Positions 8,081-15,016 of a DNA stretch of 64,000 nt are shown here, piece after piece. The first letter of the stretch is position 1; each line of letters starts with the position of its first letter. Under the pieces are notes generated by a model that searched no databases, had not been told where the DNA came from, and saw only the letters and a list, made by a program, of their open reading frames with translations. The DNA is taken from the NCBI GenBank assembly GCA_045403155.1, contig JAXIPB010000146.1:3196-67195 (forward strand), written 5' to 3'. The translations under genes were made by a program, and so were the position numbers. The stretch is from JAXIPB01 sp045403155 (GTDB lineage Bacteria > Actinomycetota > Actinomycetes > Mycobacteriales > Micromonosporaceae).

Positions 8081-8875
8081 ATGGACGACAGCGACGCGAT
8101 CTACGACAACGATCCGTACCCAAAGCCGGTCTCCGATCCCGCCGGTGACGGGCTGCCCGAAACGGCCGATGACGACTCGCACGCCAATGAGGACCTGGAC
8201 AACTCCCGCGTGGCCGACGGACCGTCGCCCGTCCCGTTGCCGCCCGATCGCGAGGACGGCGCGATGTCGTTGGACGATTTCGGAACTACTGCGGCCGAGC
8301 ACCTCCGGGGCGAGTCACTCACCGGGCGGCTCACCCGCGAGATGCCGGATTTCGACGCCGAGATGCTGCCGTTCGATCCCGACTCGCGGCTGGCGGAGGA
8401 GGTCGATCCGGACGCCGTCGATCGACTCGATGAGGACAGCGAGGTCATCGCCGAGCAGGACCCAATCGATCCGCATCTCGAGTCGCACGTGTCGATGTAC
8501 GACCGTTACGTCAAGGGTGTTCCCTCAATCGCCAAGGTCGGTCGCCTGGTACAGCCAGACGAGGGCGCCCACGAGGACCTCGAGACCGATGCGGTCGCCC
8601 GCGACTACGGAGTATCCGGGGGCGGCTTTGGCTCGGAGGAGTCCGCCATGCACGAGATGCCACCGGACGCGCTCGAGTTGAACGCGGAGCCAGACGGTTG
8701 GAAGGTGACCATGCCCATCCGGCGGCTGGTGATCAGAAGCGGAGCCGAACAGCAGTGGGAGCCGGAGGACCTGGCCGTGGCCGAGGGCCGCGATCCGACG
8801 CCGAGGAATATCGAGCGCGCTCGCCGGGAGCTGGAGGCGTTGGGCCCGGCCGCCATCGAGAGGACCGTGCCCTAG
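8081..8875 (+). CDS. DUF5709 domain protein
   Basis: About 264 residues, very acidic and probably cytoplasmic. It has the family hallmarks I associate with DUF5709: GESLTGRLTREMPD in the first half and GRLVQPDEGAHEDLETDAVARDYG followed by EESAMHEM in the second. A charged C-terminal extension of about 65 residues (VTMPIRRLVIRS, then EDLAVAEGRDPTPRNIE) goes beyond the usual domain. No catalytic motif, signal or membrane segment is visible. The function is unknown. GGGGG at 8070-8074 favours ATG at 8081 over the GTG at 8078. It is followed by a family A hairpin element and so is probably transcribed alone. Confidence 0.75.
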   Translation: MDDSDAIYDNDPYPKPVSDPAGDGLPETADDDSHANEDLDNSRVADGPSPVPLPPDREDGAMSLDDFGTTAAEHLRGESLTGRLTREMPDFDAEMLPFDPDSRLAEEVDPDAVDRLDEDSEVIAEQDPIDPHLESHVSMYDRYVKGVPSIAKVGRLVQPDEGAHEDLETDAVARDYGVSGGGFGSEESAMHEMPPDALELNAEPDGWKVTMPIRRLVIRSGAEQQWEPEDLAVAEGRDPTPRNIERARRELEALGPAAIERTVP

Positions 8876-8884
8876 ACTTTCCGA

Positions 8885-8955
8885 GCGTCGATCATGACCT
8901 GGAGGTCATGATCGACGCGAATTCACGACCGCCACTTCATGATCACGGCGATCTT
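8885..8955 (+). repeat. Family A intergenic hairpin-plus-tail element, copy 2
   Basis: A perfect 16-bp inverted repeat (GCGTCGATCATGACCT at 8885-8900, partner 8903-8918) with a GG centre, then 19 bp, then the tail CATGATCACGGCGATCTT (8938-8955). Compared with copy 1, one stem base pair is changed on both sides (GCGCCG/CGGCGC to GCGTCG/CGACGC), so pairing is kept. It starts nine bp after the DUF5709 stop codon. Confidence 0.85.
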
Positions 8956-9006
8956 TCTCCGCTGACATGGCATGCTGCCTCCCATGTGTCTTGCCGGAAG
9001 CGCGCC

Positions 9007-9921
9007 GTGACGGTGGTGTCCGTCCTCAACTACAAGGGCGGCGTCGGCAAGACAACGGTCGCCGCGAACCTCGGCGCCGAGCTCGCGGTACGCGGACGCA
9101 AAGTCCTCCTCATCGACATGGATCCACAGGCCAGCCTGACGCTGTCCTTCTTCGGCGCGGACGAGCTGGCCAAGGAGTTCACCGACAGCGCGACGCTGCT
9201 GCACTGGTTCCAGGCACTCATCGACGCGCAGATGGCCGAACCGCTGGCGAACTACGTCGTGTCGCCGCCGCGGGTCAACGAGGTGCTTCGTCCGTACGGT
9301 GGAAGGTTGGATCTCATTCCGTCGCACCTCGGGCTCATCGACATTGACCTCGACCTCGCCGCGTACGTGGGCGGATCGCGATTTCAGGTATCCAGCGCCG
9401 GCTACCTCTGGGTGCACCGGCTGCTTGCCGACGCACTCGGCGAGGCGGCGTTTCGCGACTACGACGTGATCATGGTTGACTGCGCCCCGAACTTCAACAT
9501 GGTCACGAGGACGGCGATCGTCGCCAGCGAGCACATCCTCATCCCGGCCAAGGCCGACTACCTATCCACGCTCGGCATCGACTACCTCCGACGGAAGTTG
9601 GCGGAGCTGGTTCGGGACTACAACGCGGTCGCCGGCCCCGGCGCCATCGACCCGGCGATTCTTGGGGTGGTGTTCACGATGATCCAGTTTGTCGGCGAGG
9701 TTCCGATCATCGCGGTACGCAACTACGTGACACACACCGAGCAGTACGAGGTGCCGGTGTTCCGGCAGATGATTCGCGAGAGCAAGACCCTCTTCGCCGC
9801 GGCGGCAGAGCGCGGAGTTCCGGCCGTACTTCTCAACCAGGCCAATCCGAACGTCAAGCACGAGCTGCGAGAGCTCACCACCGAATTTCTGACTAGGATC
9901 ATGATCGAGGGAGCCACGTGA
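9007..9921 (+). CDS. ParA/MinD-type ATPase
   Basis: About 304 residues. The deviant Walker A motif KGGVGKTTVAANL is near the N-terminus, LLIDMDPQASLT is the A' motif, and DYDVIMVDCAPNFN is Walker B. The family forms ATP-dependent dimers that position DNA or protein cargo on the nucleoid or membrane. It is longer than the minimal Soj type (about 260), with an insertion around residues 65-100. GTG at 9007 has GGAAG upstream. No parB or parS site is visible; the only partner gene is the SAP-like protein downstream, so chromosome partition is not the safest guess. The stop overlaps the first copy of the 56-bp repeat. Confidence 0.9.
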   Translation: MTVVSVLNYKGGVGKTTVAANLGAELAVRGRKVLLIDMDPQASLTLSFFGADELAKEFTDSATLLHWFQALIDAQMAEPLANYVVSPPRVNEVLRPYGGRLDLIPSHLGLIDIDLDLAAYVGGSRFQVSSAGYLWVHRLLADALGEAAFRDYDVIMVDCAPNFNMVTRTAIVASEHILIPAKADYLSTLGIDYLRRKLAELVRDYNAVAGPGAIDPAILGVVFTMIQFVGEVPIIAVRNYVTHTEQYEVPVFRQMIRESKTLFAAAAERGVPAVLLNQANPNVKHELRELTTEFLTRIMIEGAT

Positions 9922-10085
9922 GCGCGAGGAGCGAGCGGAGCGAGCCCCGCAGTCGCGATCGAAAGGAATCGCAGTGAGCGCGAGGAGCGAGCGGAGCGAG
10001 CCCCGCAGTCGCGATCGAAAGGAATCGCAGTGAGCGCGAGGCGCGAGCGGAGCGAGCCCCGCAGTCGCGATCGAAAGGAATCGCA
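9918..10085 (+). repeat. Three tandem 56-bp units carrying a ribosome site and GTG start
   Basis: Copies lie at 9918-9973, 9974-10029 and 10030-10085; copy 3 differs by one base (A to C). Each starts GTGAGCGCGA and ends with AAAGGAATCGCA, which is the ribosome site for the next GTG. Each GTG opens a 19-codon frame (MSARSERSEPRSRDRKESQ; in copy 3 the fifth residue is Arg) whose TGA overlaps the next GTG as GTGA. The first frame overlaps the parA stop in the same way and the last hands over to the gene at 10086. The result is a chain of stop-start overlaps from parA to its partner. Confidence 0.9.
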
Positions 10086-10508
10086 GTGAGCGACTCGGCC
10101 GAACTCACGCACGAGGTTCTCCTGAGGGTTGCGGAGTTTCTCCGCAAGCTTCCGACCGACCAACTCGAGAATCTGGCCGCCGGGACGGCAAGGTTGGAGG
10201 TGGTGGCGAAGCCGCCGGCACGTCGATTGCCCGCCCGCGCCGTGACCCCCCCGGTCCCGCTGCCGCGGCCCGTCGACGAGATCGGCGCCGCCCTTTCGGC
10301 GCTCGTGGACCGGGCCGCGGCCGCTCGATACCTCGACGACCTGCACCTGACCGCCGTCCAGCTCAGGTCCCTCGCGTTGGCCCTGGGGATCGCCATCGCG
10401 AGCAAGGCGACGAAGGCGCAGGCGCGTGACACCATCGTGCAGTGGACGGTGGGCCGTCGGGCCGACGCGACCATCCTCAGCCGGCCGGGTTCACCGCGGC
10501 GCCCGTAG
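10086..10508 (+). CDS. ParA-associated protein with SAP-like helical motif
   Basis: 140 residues. The first ~35 residues form an acidic helix pair (VLLRVAEFLRKLPTDQLENL), a Pro/Arg-rich linker follows (residues ~40-65), and the C-terminal ~60 residues look like a SAP / Rho-N-type helix-extended-helix: LTAVQLRSLALALGI followed by SKATKAQARDTIV. Such modules bind DNA or RNA or mediate protein contacts. The GTG start uses the ribosome site at the end of the third 56-bp repeat. The position after parA suggests it is the ATPase's cargo or adaptor, in place of a ParB. I do not recognise a named family for the whole protein. Confidence 0.65.
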   Translation: MSDSAELTHEVLLRVAEFLRKLPTDQLENLAAGTARLEVVAKPPARRLPARAVTPPVPLPRPVDEIGAALSALVDRAAAARYLDDLHLTAVQLRSLALALGIAIASKATKAQARDTIVQWTVGRRADATILSRPGSPRRP

Positions 10509-10544
10509 ACGCACGCACCGGCGTACGGCACCCAGCGCCATCAA

Positions 10545-10622
10545 GATCGCCGCAGGTGTTCAATACCTGCCCGGATCCAGGCGCCCTAACCGGCAAGTGT
10601 TGAAGACTTGCGATGACCTTGG
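10545..10622 (+). repeat. Family B two-hairpin element, copy 1
   Basis: GATCGCC (10545-10551), then a hairpin with 6-bp arms and 7-nt loop (GCAGGT 10552-10557, ACCTGC 10565-10570), then CCGG, a spacer, and a second hairpin (CAAGT 10594-10598 with ACTTG 10606-10610), ending in CGATGACCTTGG (10611-10622). The same plan occurs at 32419-32496. It lies 45 bp upstream of the ohr start. Confidence 0.65.
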
Positions 10623-10666
10623 GAGAGGGGTTGAGTGAGCATTCTGACGACAGATGGGGTGCGCAC

Positions 10667-11092
10667 ATGAAGGTCCTCTACACCGCTACCGCGACCGCGA
10701 TCGGGGAGGGGAGGAGCGGGTCGGTCCGCTCCTCGGACGGCCTCATCGACACCGCCCTCGCCGTCCCCGTCGAGATGGGCGGCGCCGGCGGAGCCACGAA
10801 CCCGGAGCAGCTCTTCGCCGCCGGGTACGCGGCCTGCTTCCACAATGCGTTGCGGGTGGTGGCGAGGCGAGCGAAGGCCGATGTGGACGGTTCCGCGGTC
10901 ACGGCCGCTGTCAGCATCGGTCCCGCCGACGTCGAGGGGGTCCGGGGCTATCGCCTCAGCGCGAAACTCACGGTGATGCTCCCTGGCGTCGATCGCGAGG
11001 CTGCGGAGCGCCTCGTCGCCGCCGCCCATATGGTGTGCCCGTTTTCCAACGCAACCCGTGGCAACCTCGACCTCACCGTCGAGATCGCCTGA
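10667..11092 (+). CDS. ohr: Organic hydroperoxide resistance protein (Ohr, OsmC superfamily)
   Basis: 141 residues, the usual Ohr length from this ATG; the upstream start at 10613 would add 18 atypical residues. The two reactive cysteines of Ohr are present: Cys57 in GYAACFHNAL and Cys124 in HMVCPFSNATRGN. The enzyme reduces organic peroxides using lipoyl thiols in the cytoplasm. The ribosome site is weak. No OhrR-type MarR regulator is adjacent. The MDR-type oxidoreductase begins 14 bp after its stop, so the two are probably co-transcribed. Confidence 0.93.
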   Translation: MKVLYTATATAIGEGRSGSVRSSDGLIDTALAVPVEMGGAGGATNPEQLFAAGYAACFHNALRVVARRAKADVDGSAVTAAVSIGPADVEGVRGYRLSAKLTVMLPGVDREAAERLVAAAHMVCPFSNATRGNLDLTVEIA

Positions 11093-11106
11093 ACCGGAGC
11101 CCGCCA

Positions 11107-12123
11107 ATGCCGAAGAGCCGTGAGATACACCTCGCCAGCCGCCCGACCGGCTGGCCGACCGCCGAGAACTTCCGCCTCGTCGGGGTCGATCTCCCCGAGC
11201 CCGGCGACGGCGAGGTGCTGGTGCGCAACCTGTTCATGTCCGTCGACCCCTACATGCGGGGTCGGATGAACGACGGCAAGTCGTATCTGCCGCCGTTCGA
11301 GGTCGACCACGTCCTCGACGGTGGAGCGATCGGCGAGGTCGCCGAGTCCCGAAGTCCGGACCTCGCACCGGGCCAGGTCGTTCTGCACGGCTTCGGCTGG
11401 CGCGAGCGCGTCGTCGCGCCGGCGCGGCGCTTCCGGGCCGTCGATCCCGCGCGGGCGCTGAGCGTCTCCGCCTATCTCGGCGCGCTCGGAATGCCCGGCC
11501 TCACGGCGTACGTTGGCCTGCTCGACATCGCGGGATTCGTCGCAGGCGACGCGGTCTTCGTCTCCGGAGCGGCCGGAGCGGTGGGCAGCCTGACCGGCCA
11601 GATCGCGAGGCTGCGCGGCGCGTCGCGGGTGATCGGGAGCGCGGGCTCCACGTCCAAGGTCGAATACCTCACGCAACTGGGTTTCGACGCCGCGTTCAAC
11701 TATCGCGACGGACCGGTCAAGGACCTGCTCAAACAGGCCGCGCCCGACGGCATCGACGTCTACTTCGACAACGTCGGCGGCGACCACCTCGAGGCCGCCA
11801 TCTCGCGACTGCGTCCACATGGAAGGGTGGCGCTGTGTGGATCGATCGCGCAGTACAACGCGGTTGAGCCGCCCGCGGCGCCACGCAACCTCAGCCTCGC
11901 CATCGGCAAACGGCTGACCCTACGCGGATACATCGTGACTGATCACAACCAACGCATGCCCGACTTCGTCGCCGAGATGGGGCAGTGGATGCGGGCAGGC
12001 CAGATCCGGTTGGACGAGACAATCGTCGATGGATTGGAGAACGCACCCGAAGCATTTCTCGACCTGCTGCGGGGCAGGAACATCGGCAAGATGCTGGTCC
12101 GGCTCGCCGGCGGAGAGGTATAG
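11107..12123 (+). CDS. NADP-dependent oxidoreductase, MDR superfamily (LTB4 dehydrogenase / curA type)
   Basis: About 338 residues. It is a zinc-independent medium-chain reductase: the N-terminal GroES-like domain with SVDPYMRGRMND, the substrate-side segment LGMPGLTAYVGL, the nucleotide motif VSGAAGAVGSLTGQIARLRG, and FDNVGGDHLEAAI. These signatures fit the leukotriene B4 12-hydroxydehydrogenase / 2-alkenal reductase group, which reduces the C=C bond of alpha,beta-unsaturated aldehydes or ketones with NADPH. Pairing with ohr suggests removal of lipid peroxidation products, which is inference. It sits 14 bp after ohr and nine bp before the acyltransferase gene, so a three-gene operon is likely. 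Confidence 0.88.
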   Translation: MPKSREIHLASRPTGWPTAENFRLVGVDLPEPGDGEVLVRNLFMSVDPYMRGRMNDGKSYLPPFEVDHVLDGGAIGEVAESRSPDLAPGQVVLHGFGWRERVVAPARRFRAVDPARALSVSAYLGALGMPGLTAYVGLLDIAGFVAGDAVFVSGAAGAVGSLTGQIARLRGASRVIGSAGSTSKVEYLTQLGFDAAFNYRDGPVKDLLKQAAPDGIDVYFDNVGGDHLEAAISRLRPHGRVALCGSIAQYNAVEPPAAPRNLSLAIGKRLTLRGYIVTDHNQRMPDFVAEMGQWMRAGQIRLDETIVDGLENAPEAFLDLLRGRNIGKMLVRLAGGEV

Positions 12124-12132
12124 CGTGTAGGA

Positions 12133-12867
12133 ATGTCGGAGATCGTTTACCGACCCGTCATCGCCGCGGCAAAGGCGATGTTCCGGGTGCTGGACGTGAG
12201 GATCGCGCTCGAGGGTCAGGCGCATGTGCCCCGGTCGGGCGGGGCCGTTATCGCCTGTAACCACATCAGCTATCTCGATTTCATCTTCTGTGGGTTCGGC
12301 GCCGTTCCGGCCGGTCGGCTGGTGCGCTTCATGGCCAAGAAAGAGGTCTTCGACAACCGGATCTCCGGACCGCTGATGCGGGGAATGCATCACATCCCGG
12401 TTGATCGCAACGCCGGTCTGACCTCGTACAAGCAGGCCCTCGCCGCGTTACGCGATGGCGAGGTCGTCGGCGTCTTTCCTGAGGCCACCATCAGCCGTTC
12501 GTTCACTGTCAAGGAGCTGAAGAACGGGGCGGCACGGCTGGCGGCCGCGACCGGCGTCCCGCTGGTTCCGATGGCCGTGTGGGGCTCGCAGCGACTCTGG
12601 ACCAAGGGCCATCCGCGGTCGTTGACCCGCCGCCACGTGCCGGTCTCCATCGCGGTCGGGGAACCGCTGACGCCGCAGCGAGGCGGCGACTCCGACGCCG
12701 TCACGTCCGAACTGCGGGACCGCTTGTCGGGCCTCCTCGACGGAATCCAGCGCGGCTACCCCGACCGACCTGCGGGGCCGGAGGATCTCTGGTGGCAACC
12801 TGCCCACCTCGGCGGCAGCGCTCCCACACCCGAGGAGGCGGAGGCGCTCGACGCTCGCCTGCATTGA
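12133..12867 (+). CDS. 1-acylglycerol-3-phosphate O-acyltransferase-like protein (PlsC family)
   Basis: 244 residues. The acyltransferase motifs are in order: NHISYLD (the HX4D catalytic box as H-I-S-Y-L-D), GMHHIPVDR for motif II, and VGVFPEATISRS for motif III. The family transfers acyl chains to lysophosphatidic acid or related acceptors at the inner face of the membrane. The true acceptor cannot be read from the sequence. No strong ribosome site precedes the ATG; translation may be coupled to the upstream reductase, whose stop is nine bp away. A role in membrane lipid repair alongside ohr and the reductase would make sense but is unproven. Confidence 0.88.
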   Translation: MSEIVYRPVIAAAKAMFRVLDVRIALEGQAHVPRSGGAVIACNHISYLDFIFCGFGAVPAGRLVRFMAKKEVFDNRISGPLMRGMHHIPVDRNAGLTSYKQALAALRDGEVVGVFPEATISRSFTVKELKNGAARLAAATGVPLVPMAVWGSQRLWTKGHPRSLTRRHVPVSIAVGEPLTPQRGGDSDAVTSELRDRLSGLLDGIQRGYPDRPAGPEDLWWQPAHLGGSAPTPEEAEALDARLH

Positions 12868-12931
12868 ACCGAACCCCGCCCTCAGTACGTAGCACACAGG
12901 ACATCCGACGATGTGTATGGGAGTGGGGCGG

Positions 12932-13390
12932 ATGCTTGACATGCCGGGTGCTGACGCTCGCCGTGTGGCGGGGATTCAGGCCGTCGGAACGCCGTCGATG
13001 CGCGGCGGTTCGTCGATGAGCGCGGGATCGACCGCGCCGGATGCCGCGGAAACCGGGCACTGGTGGGATCTCGCGGCATGCGCCGGCAACGACCCAGAAT
13101 GGTGGGGCGACGACCGCGCCATGCGCCCGATGGCGGTACGGATCTGCCTCGGCTGCCCGGTACGTGAGCCGTGCCTGACTGAGGCGGTCGCGCGTGGTGA
13201 TCTCGGCGTCGTCCGTGGCGGGATGCTCATGGTCGAGGTCCACCGGCGCAGCCAGACGATTTCGCTGGTGTGCGCGCACTGCCACGTGCAACCGGTGCGA
13301 GCCACCCGGCACGGGCACGCGCGCTACTGCAGCAGCACATGCCAGTCCGCCGCTTCGCGCAGGAACCGGGAACGCCGGCTTGCCGCCTGA
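12932..13390 (+). CDS. WhiB-like protein with an extra C-terminal Cys cluster
   Basis: About 152 residues from ATG 12932, supported by GGGAG eight bases upstream; starts at 12911, 12998 and 13016 are possible. A WhiB core is clear: Cys50, then CLGCPVREPC (Cys72, 75 and 81) as the four Fe-S ligands, preceded by WWDLAACAGNDPEWW. The following turn, normally G-V/I-W-G-G, is changed to LGVVRGG, with no Trp. A C-terminal extension carries a second set, CAHC (114, 117) and CSSTC (133, 137), arranged like a zinc finger, then a basic tail SRRNRERR. It is likely a DNA-linked regulator; the targets are unknown. The combination is unlike the common WhiB1-7 plan. Confidence 0.75.
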   Translation: MLDMPGADARRVAGIQAVGTPSMRGGSSMSAGSTAPDAAETGHWWDLAACAGNDPEWWGDDRAMRPMAVRICLGCPVREPCLTEAVARGDLGVVRGGMLMVEVHRRSQTISLVCAHCHVQPVRATRHGHARYCSSTCQSAASRRNRERRLAA

Positions 13391-13404
13391 GTCATGATTG
13401 GTCC

Positions 13405-13611
13405 GTGGACCATGTCTATCGGGTGACCGAGATCGTCGGATCGTCGCCGGAATCCATTGACCAAGCTGTACGCAACGCGATAACCCGCGCTGGTACGACA
13501 CTGCGCCATGTCGACTGGTTTGAGGTGACCGAGATCCGCGGTCACGTGGTCGACGGCGGAGTCGGACACTTCCAGGTCACGGTTAAGGTCGGCTTCCGTC
13601 TGGAGGAGTAG
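13405..13611 (+). CDS. Dodecin family flavin-binding protein
   Basis: 68 residues, the standard dodecin length. The pattern VDHVYRVTEIVGSSPES, then AVRNAITRAGTTLRHVDWFEV with the flavin-stacking Trp, then VTVKVGFRLE, matches dodecins, which assemble into hollow dodecamers that store or buffer FMN, riboflavin or CoA. The start GTG 13405 follows the WhiB gene stop by 14 bp, so the two may share a transcript. A family A hairpin element follows 21 bp after the stop. Confidence 0.92.
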   Translation: MDHVYRVTEIVGSSPESIDQAVRNAITRAGTTLRHVDWFEVTEIRGHVVDGGVGHFQVTVKVGFRLEE

Positions 13612-13632
13612 CCGCGACAGCCCCAGAGCAAA

Positions 13633-13708
13633 GCGCCGATCATGATTTGGAGGTCATGATCGGCGCGATTTGGGGACGGCTGGGTCATGATCACGGGGAT
13701 CTTGATGG
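13633..13708 (+). repeat. Family A intergenic hairpin-plus-tail element, copy 3
   Basis: GCGCCGATCATGATTT (13633-13648), GG, then AGGTCATGATCGGCGC (13651-13666). Two positions that are C in copies 1 and 2 are T here, giving G-U wobbles in RNA. After 19 bp comes CATGATCACGGGGATCTTG (13686-13704). It lies between the dodecin and antiporter genes, which point the same way. Nothing else is visible up to 13824 beyond the antiporter promoter region. Confidence 0.85.
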
Positions 13709-13824
13709 CTGCGTGGTTCGCGTGAAGGTACACGCCGATTGCGGCGCGGATGCTTGACTATTTGCAGCGGCAAATCACTGCGGGGGGAGATTGAGGCGCT
13801 CTCGGCCAGAGTGCCGACGGAGGC

Positions 13825-14994
13825 ATGGACCTGACGACCGGAATCGACACACTGCTCTATGCGGCGATAGTGGCCGCGCTGGCGCCGTTCGTCGTTGACC
13901 TGATTCCGGGCCACTGGGTACCTCAGGTCGTGGTGCTCATTCTCGGTGGAGTCCTGATTGGACCGCAGGCACTTGGCATCGCCAGCCCGGAGAGCATCGT
14001 GCTCGTCTCCAACGTCGGCCTCGGGTTTGTCTTCCTGCTCGCGGGCCAGGAGTTGGACATAAAGTTGTTCCGCGAACGCGCCGGACGGCTAGCCCTGACC
14101 GGCTGGGGCATATCCGTGGCGCTGTCCTTGGTCGTGGTCGGCCTGCTGGAGACCGCCGGGCTCGTCAGGGCGTTCGTGCCCATCTCCATCGCTCTGACCA
14201 CGACGGCACTGGGCACGCTGCTACCCATCCTGCGAGACAACAACATGCTCGGCGGAGACTTCGGCCGATATGTCATCGCCGCGGGAGCCACGGGCGAACT
14301 GTTGCCGATTGTCGCCATCGCAATCTTCCTCGGCACGACCAGCAGTGTCGGCGCGATAGTCTCGCTGATCGTCATCGGCGGTCTGGCGCTCCTCTTCACC
14401 CTGGTTCCCAGACTGATCCGGGGCCGCCGAGCCGAACGGGTCCTGCTCGCCGGCGAGCACGCCACCTCGCAGACGACCCTGCGCTGGACCGTCGTCCTGC
14501 TGCTCGTACTGCTGGCGTTCGCGGCACGAGAGGGCCTCGACATTGTCCTCGGTGCATTCCTCGCCGGAATCGTGCTGCGCCAGTGGGCACCCGGGAACAT
14601 GCGATCGCTGGAGGAGAAGCTTGATGCCATCGGCTATGGCTTCTTCATCCCGGTCTTCTTCGTCTATTCTGGCATGACCCTCGACGTCCGCTCGATCGCC
14701 GAGTCTCCGCTGCGCCTGGCCATATTCTTCGTGCTCCTGCTCGCCGTGCGCGGCCTGCCCACGCTGCTCGTCTACCGACGCGCGCTCAATCCGGCGCAGC
14801 AAACGCAGCTGATGTTCATCACGGCGACGACGCTGCCGCTGCTTGTCGCGCTGGCTCAGATCGGCCTCGAGAACGGAACGATGTTTCCTGAGAACGCAGC
14901 CGCGCTCGTCGGTGCCGGAGTCTTGTCCGTGCTCGTCTACCCAGCGGCCGCCGTCCTCGTCGGTGCCAGGCACAAGGCCGACGTGTCACGCTGA
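13825..14994 (+). CDS. Cation:proton antiporter, CPA2 family
   Basis: 389 residues, almost all hydrophobic, with about 11-12 predicted membrane segments in the Na+/H+ exchanger fold. Family features are LILGGVLIGPQALGI in the first repeat, GFVFLLAGQELD (acidic residues in the ion path) and the later FFIPVFFVYSGMTLD. The protein has no C-terminal TrkA-N domain, unlike full-length KefB/C, so it is a short CPA2 exchanger for Na+ or K+. GGAGG lies very close to the ATG. It is convergent with the debranching-type gene, 22 bp apart. Confidence 0.88.
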   Translation: MDLTTGIDTLLYAAIVAALAPFVVDLIPGHWVPQVVVLILGGVLIGPQALGIASPESIVLVSNVGLGFVFLLAGQELDIKLFRERAGRLALTGWGISVALSLVVVGLLETAGLVRAFVPISIALTTTALGTLLPILRDNNMLGGDFGRYVIAAGATGELLPIVAIAIFLGTTSSVGAIVSLIVIGGLALLFTLVPRLIRGRRAERVLLAGEHATSQTTLRWTVVLLLVLLAFAAREGLDIVLGAFLAGIVLRQWAPGNMRSLEEKLDAIGYGFFIPVFFVYSGMTLDVRSIAESPLRLAIFFVLLLAVRGLPTLLVYRRALNPAQQTQLMFITATTLPLLVALAQIGLENGTMFPENAAALVGAGVLSVLVYPAAAVLVGARHKADVSR

Positions 14995-15016
14995 GGCTGA
15001 TTGATGTCGGCGGCCC

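Noticed and set aside
9007..9921. Chromosome partition locus (parABS)
   Set aside because: There is no ParB gene and no parS-like dyad near, and the partner is a SAP-like protein.
9918..10085. Direct repeats that might suggest a CRISPR array
   Set aside because: The three 56-bp units are contiguous, with no unique spacers, and no cas gene is nearby.
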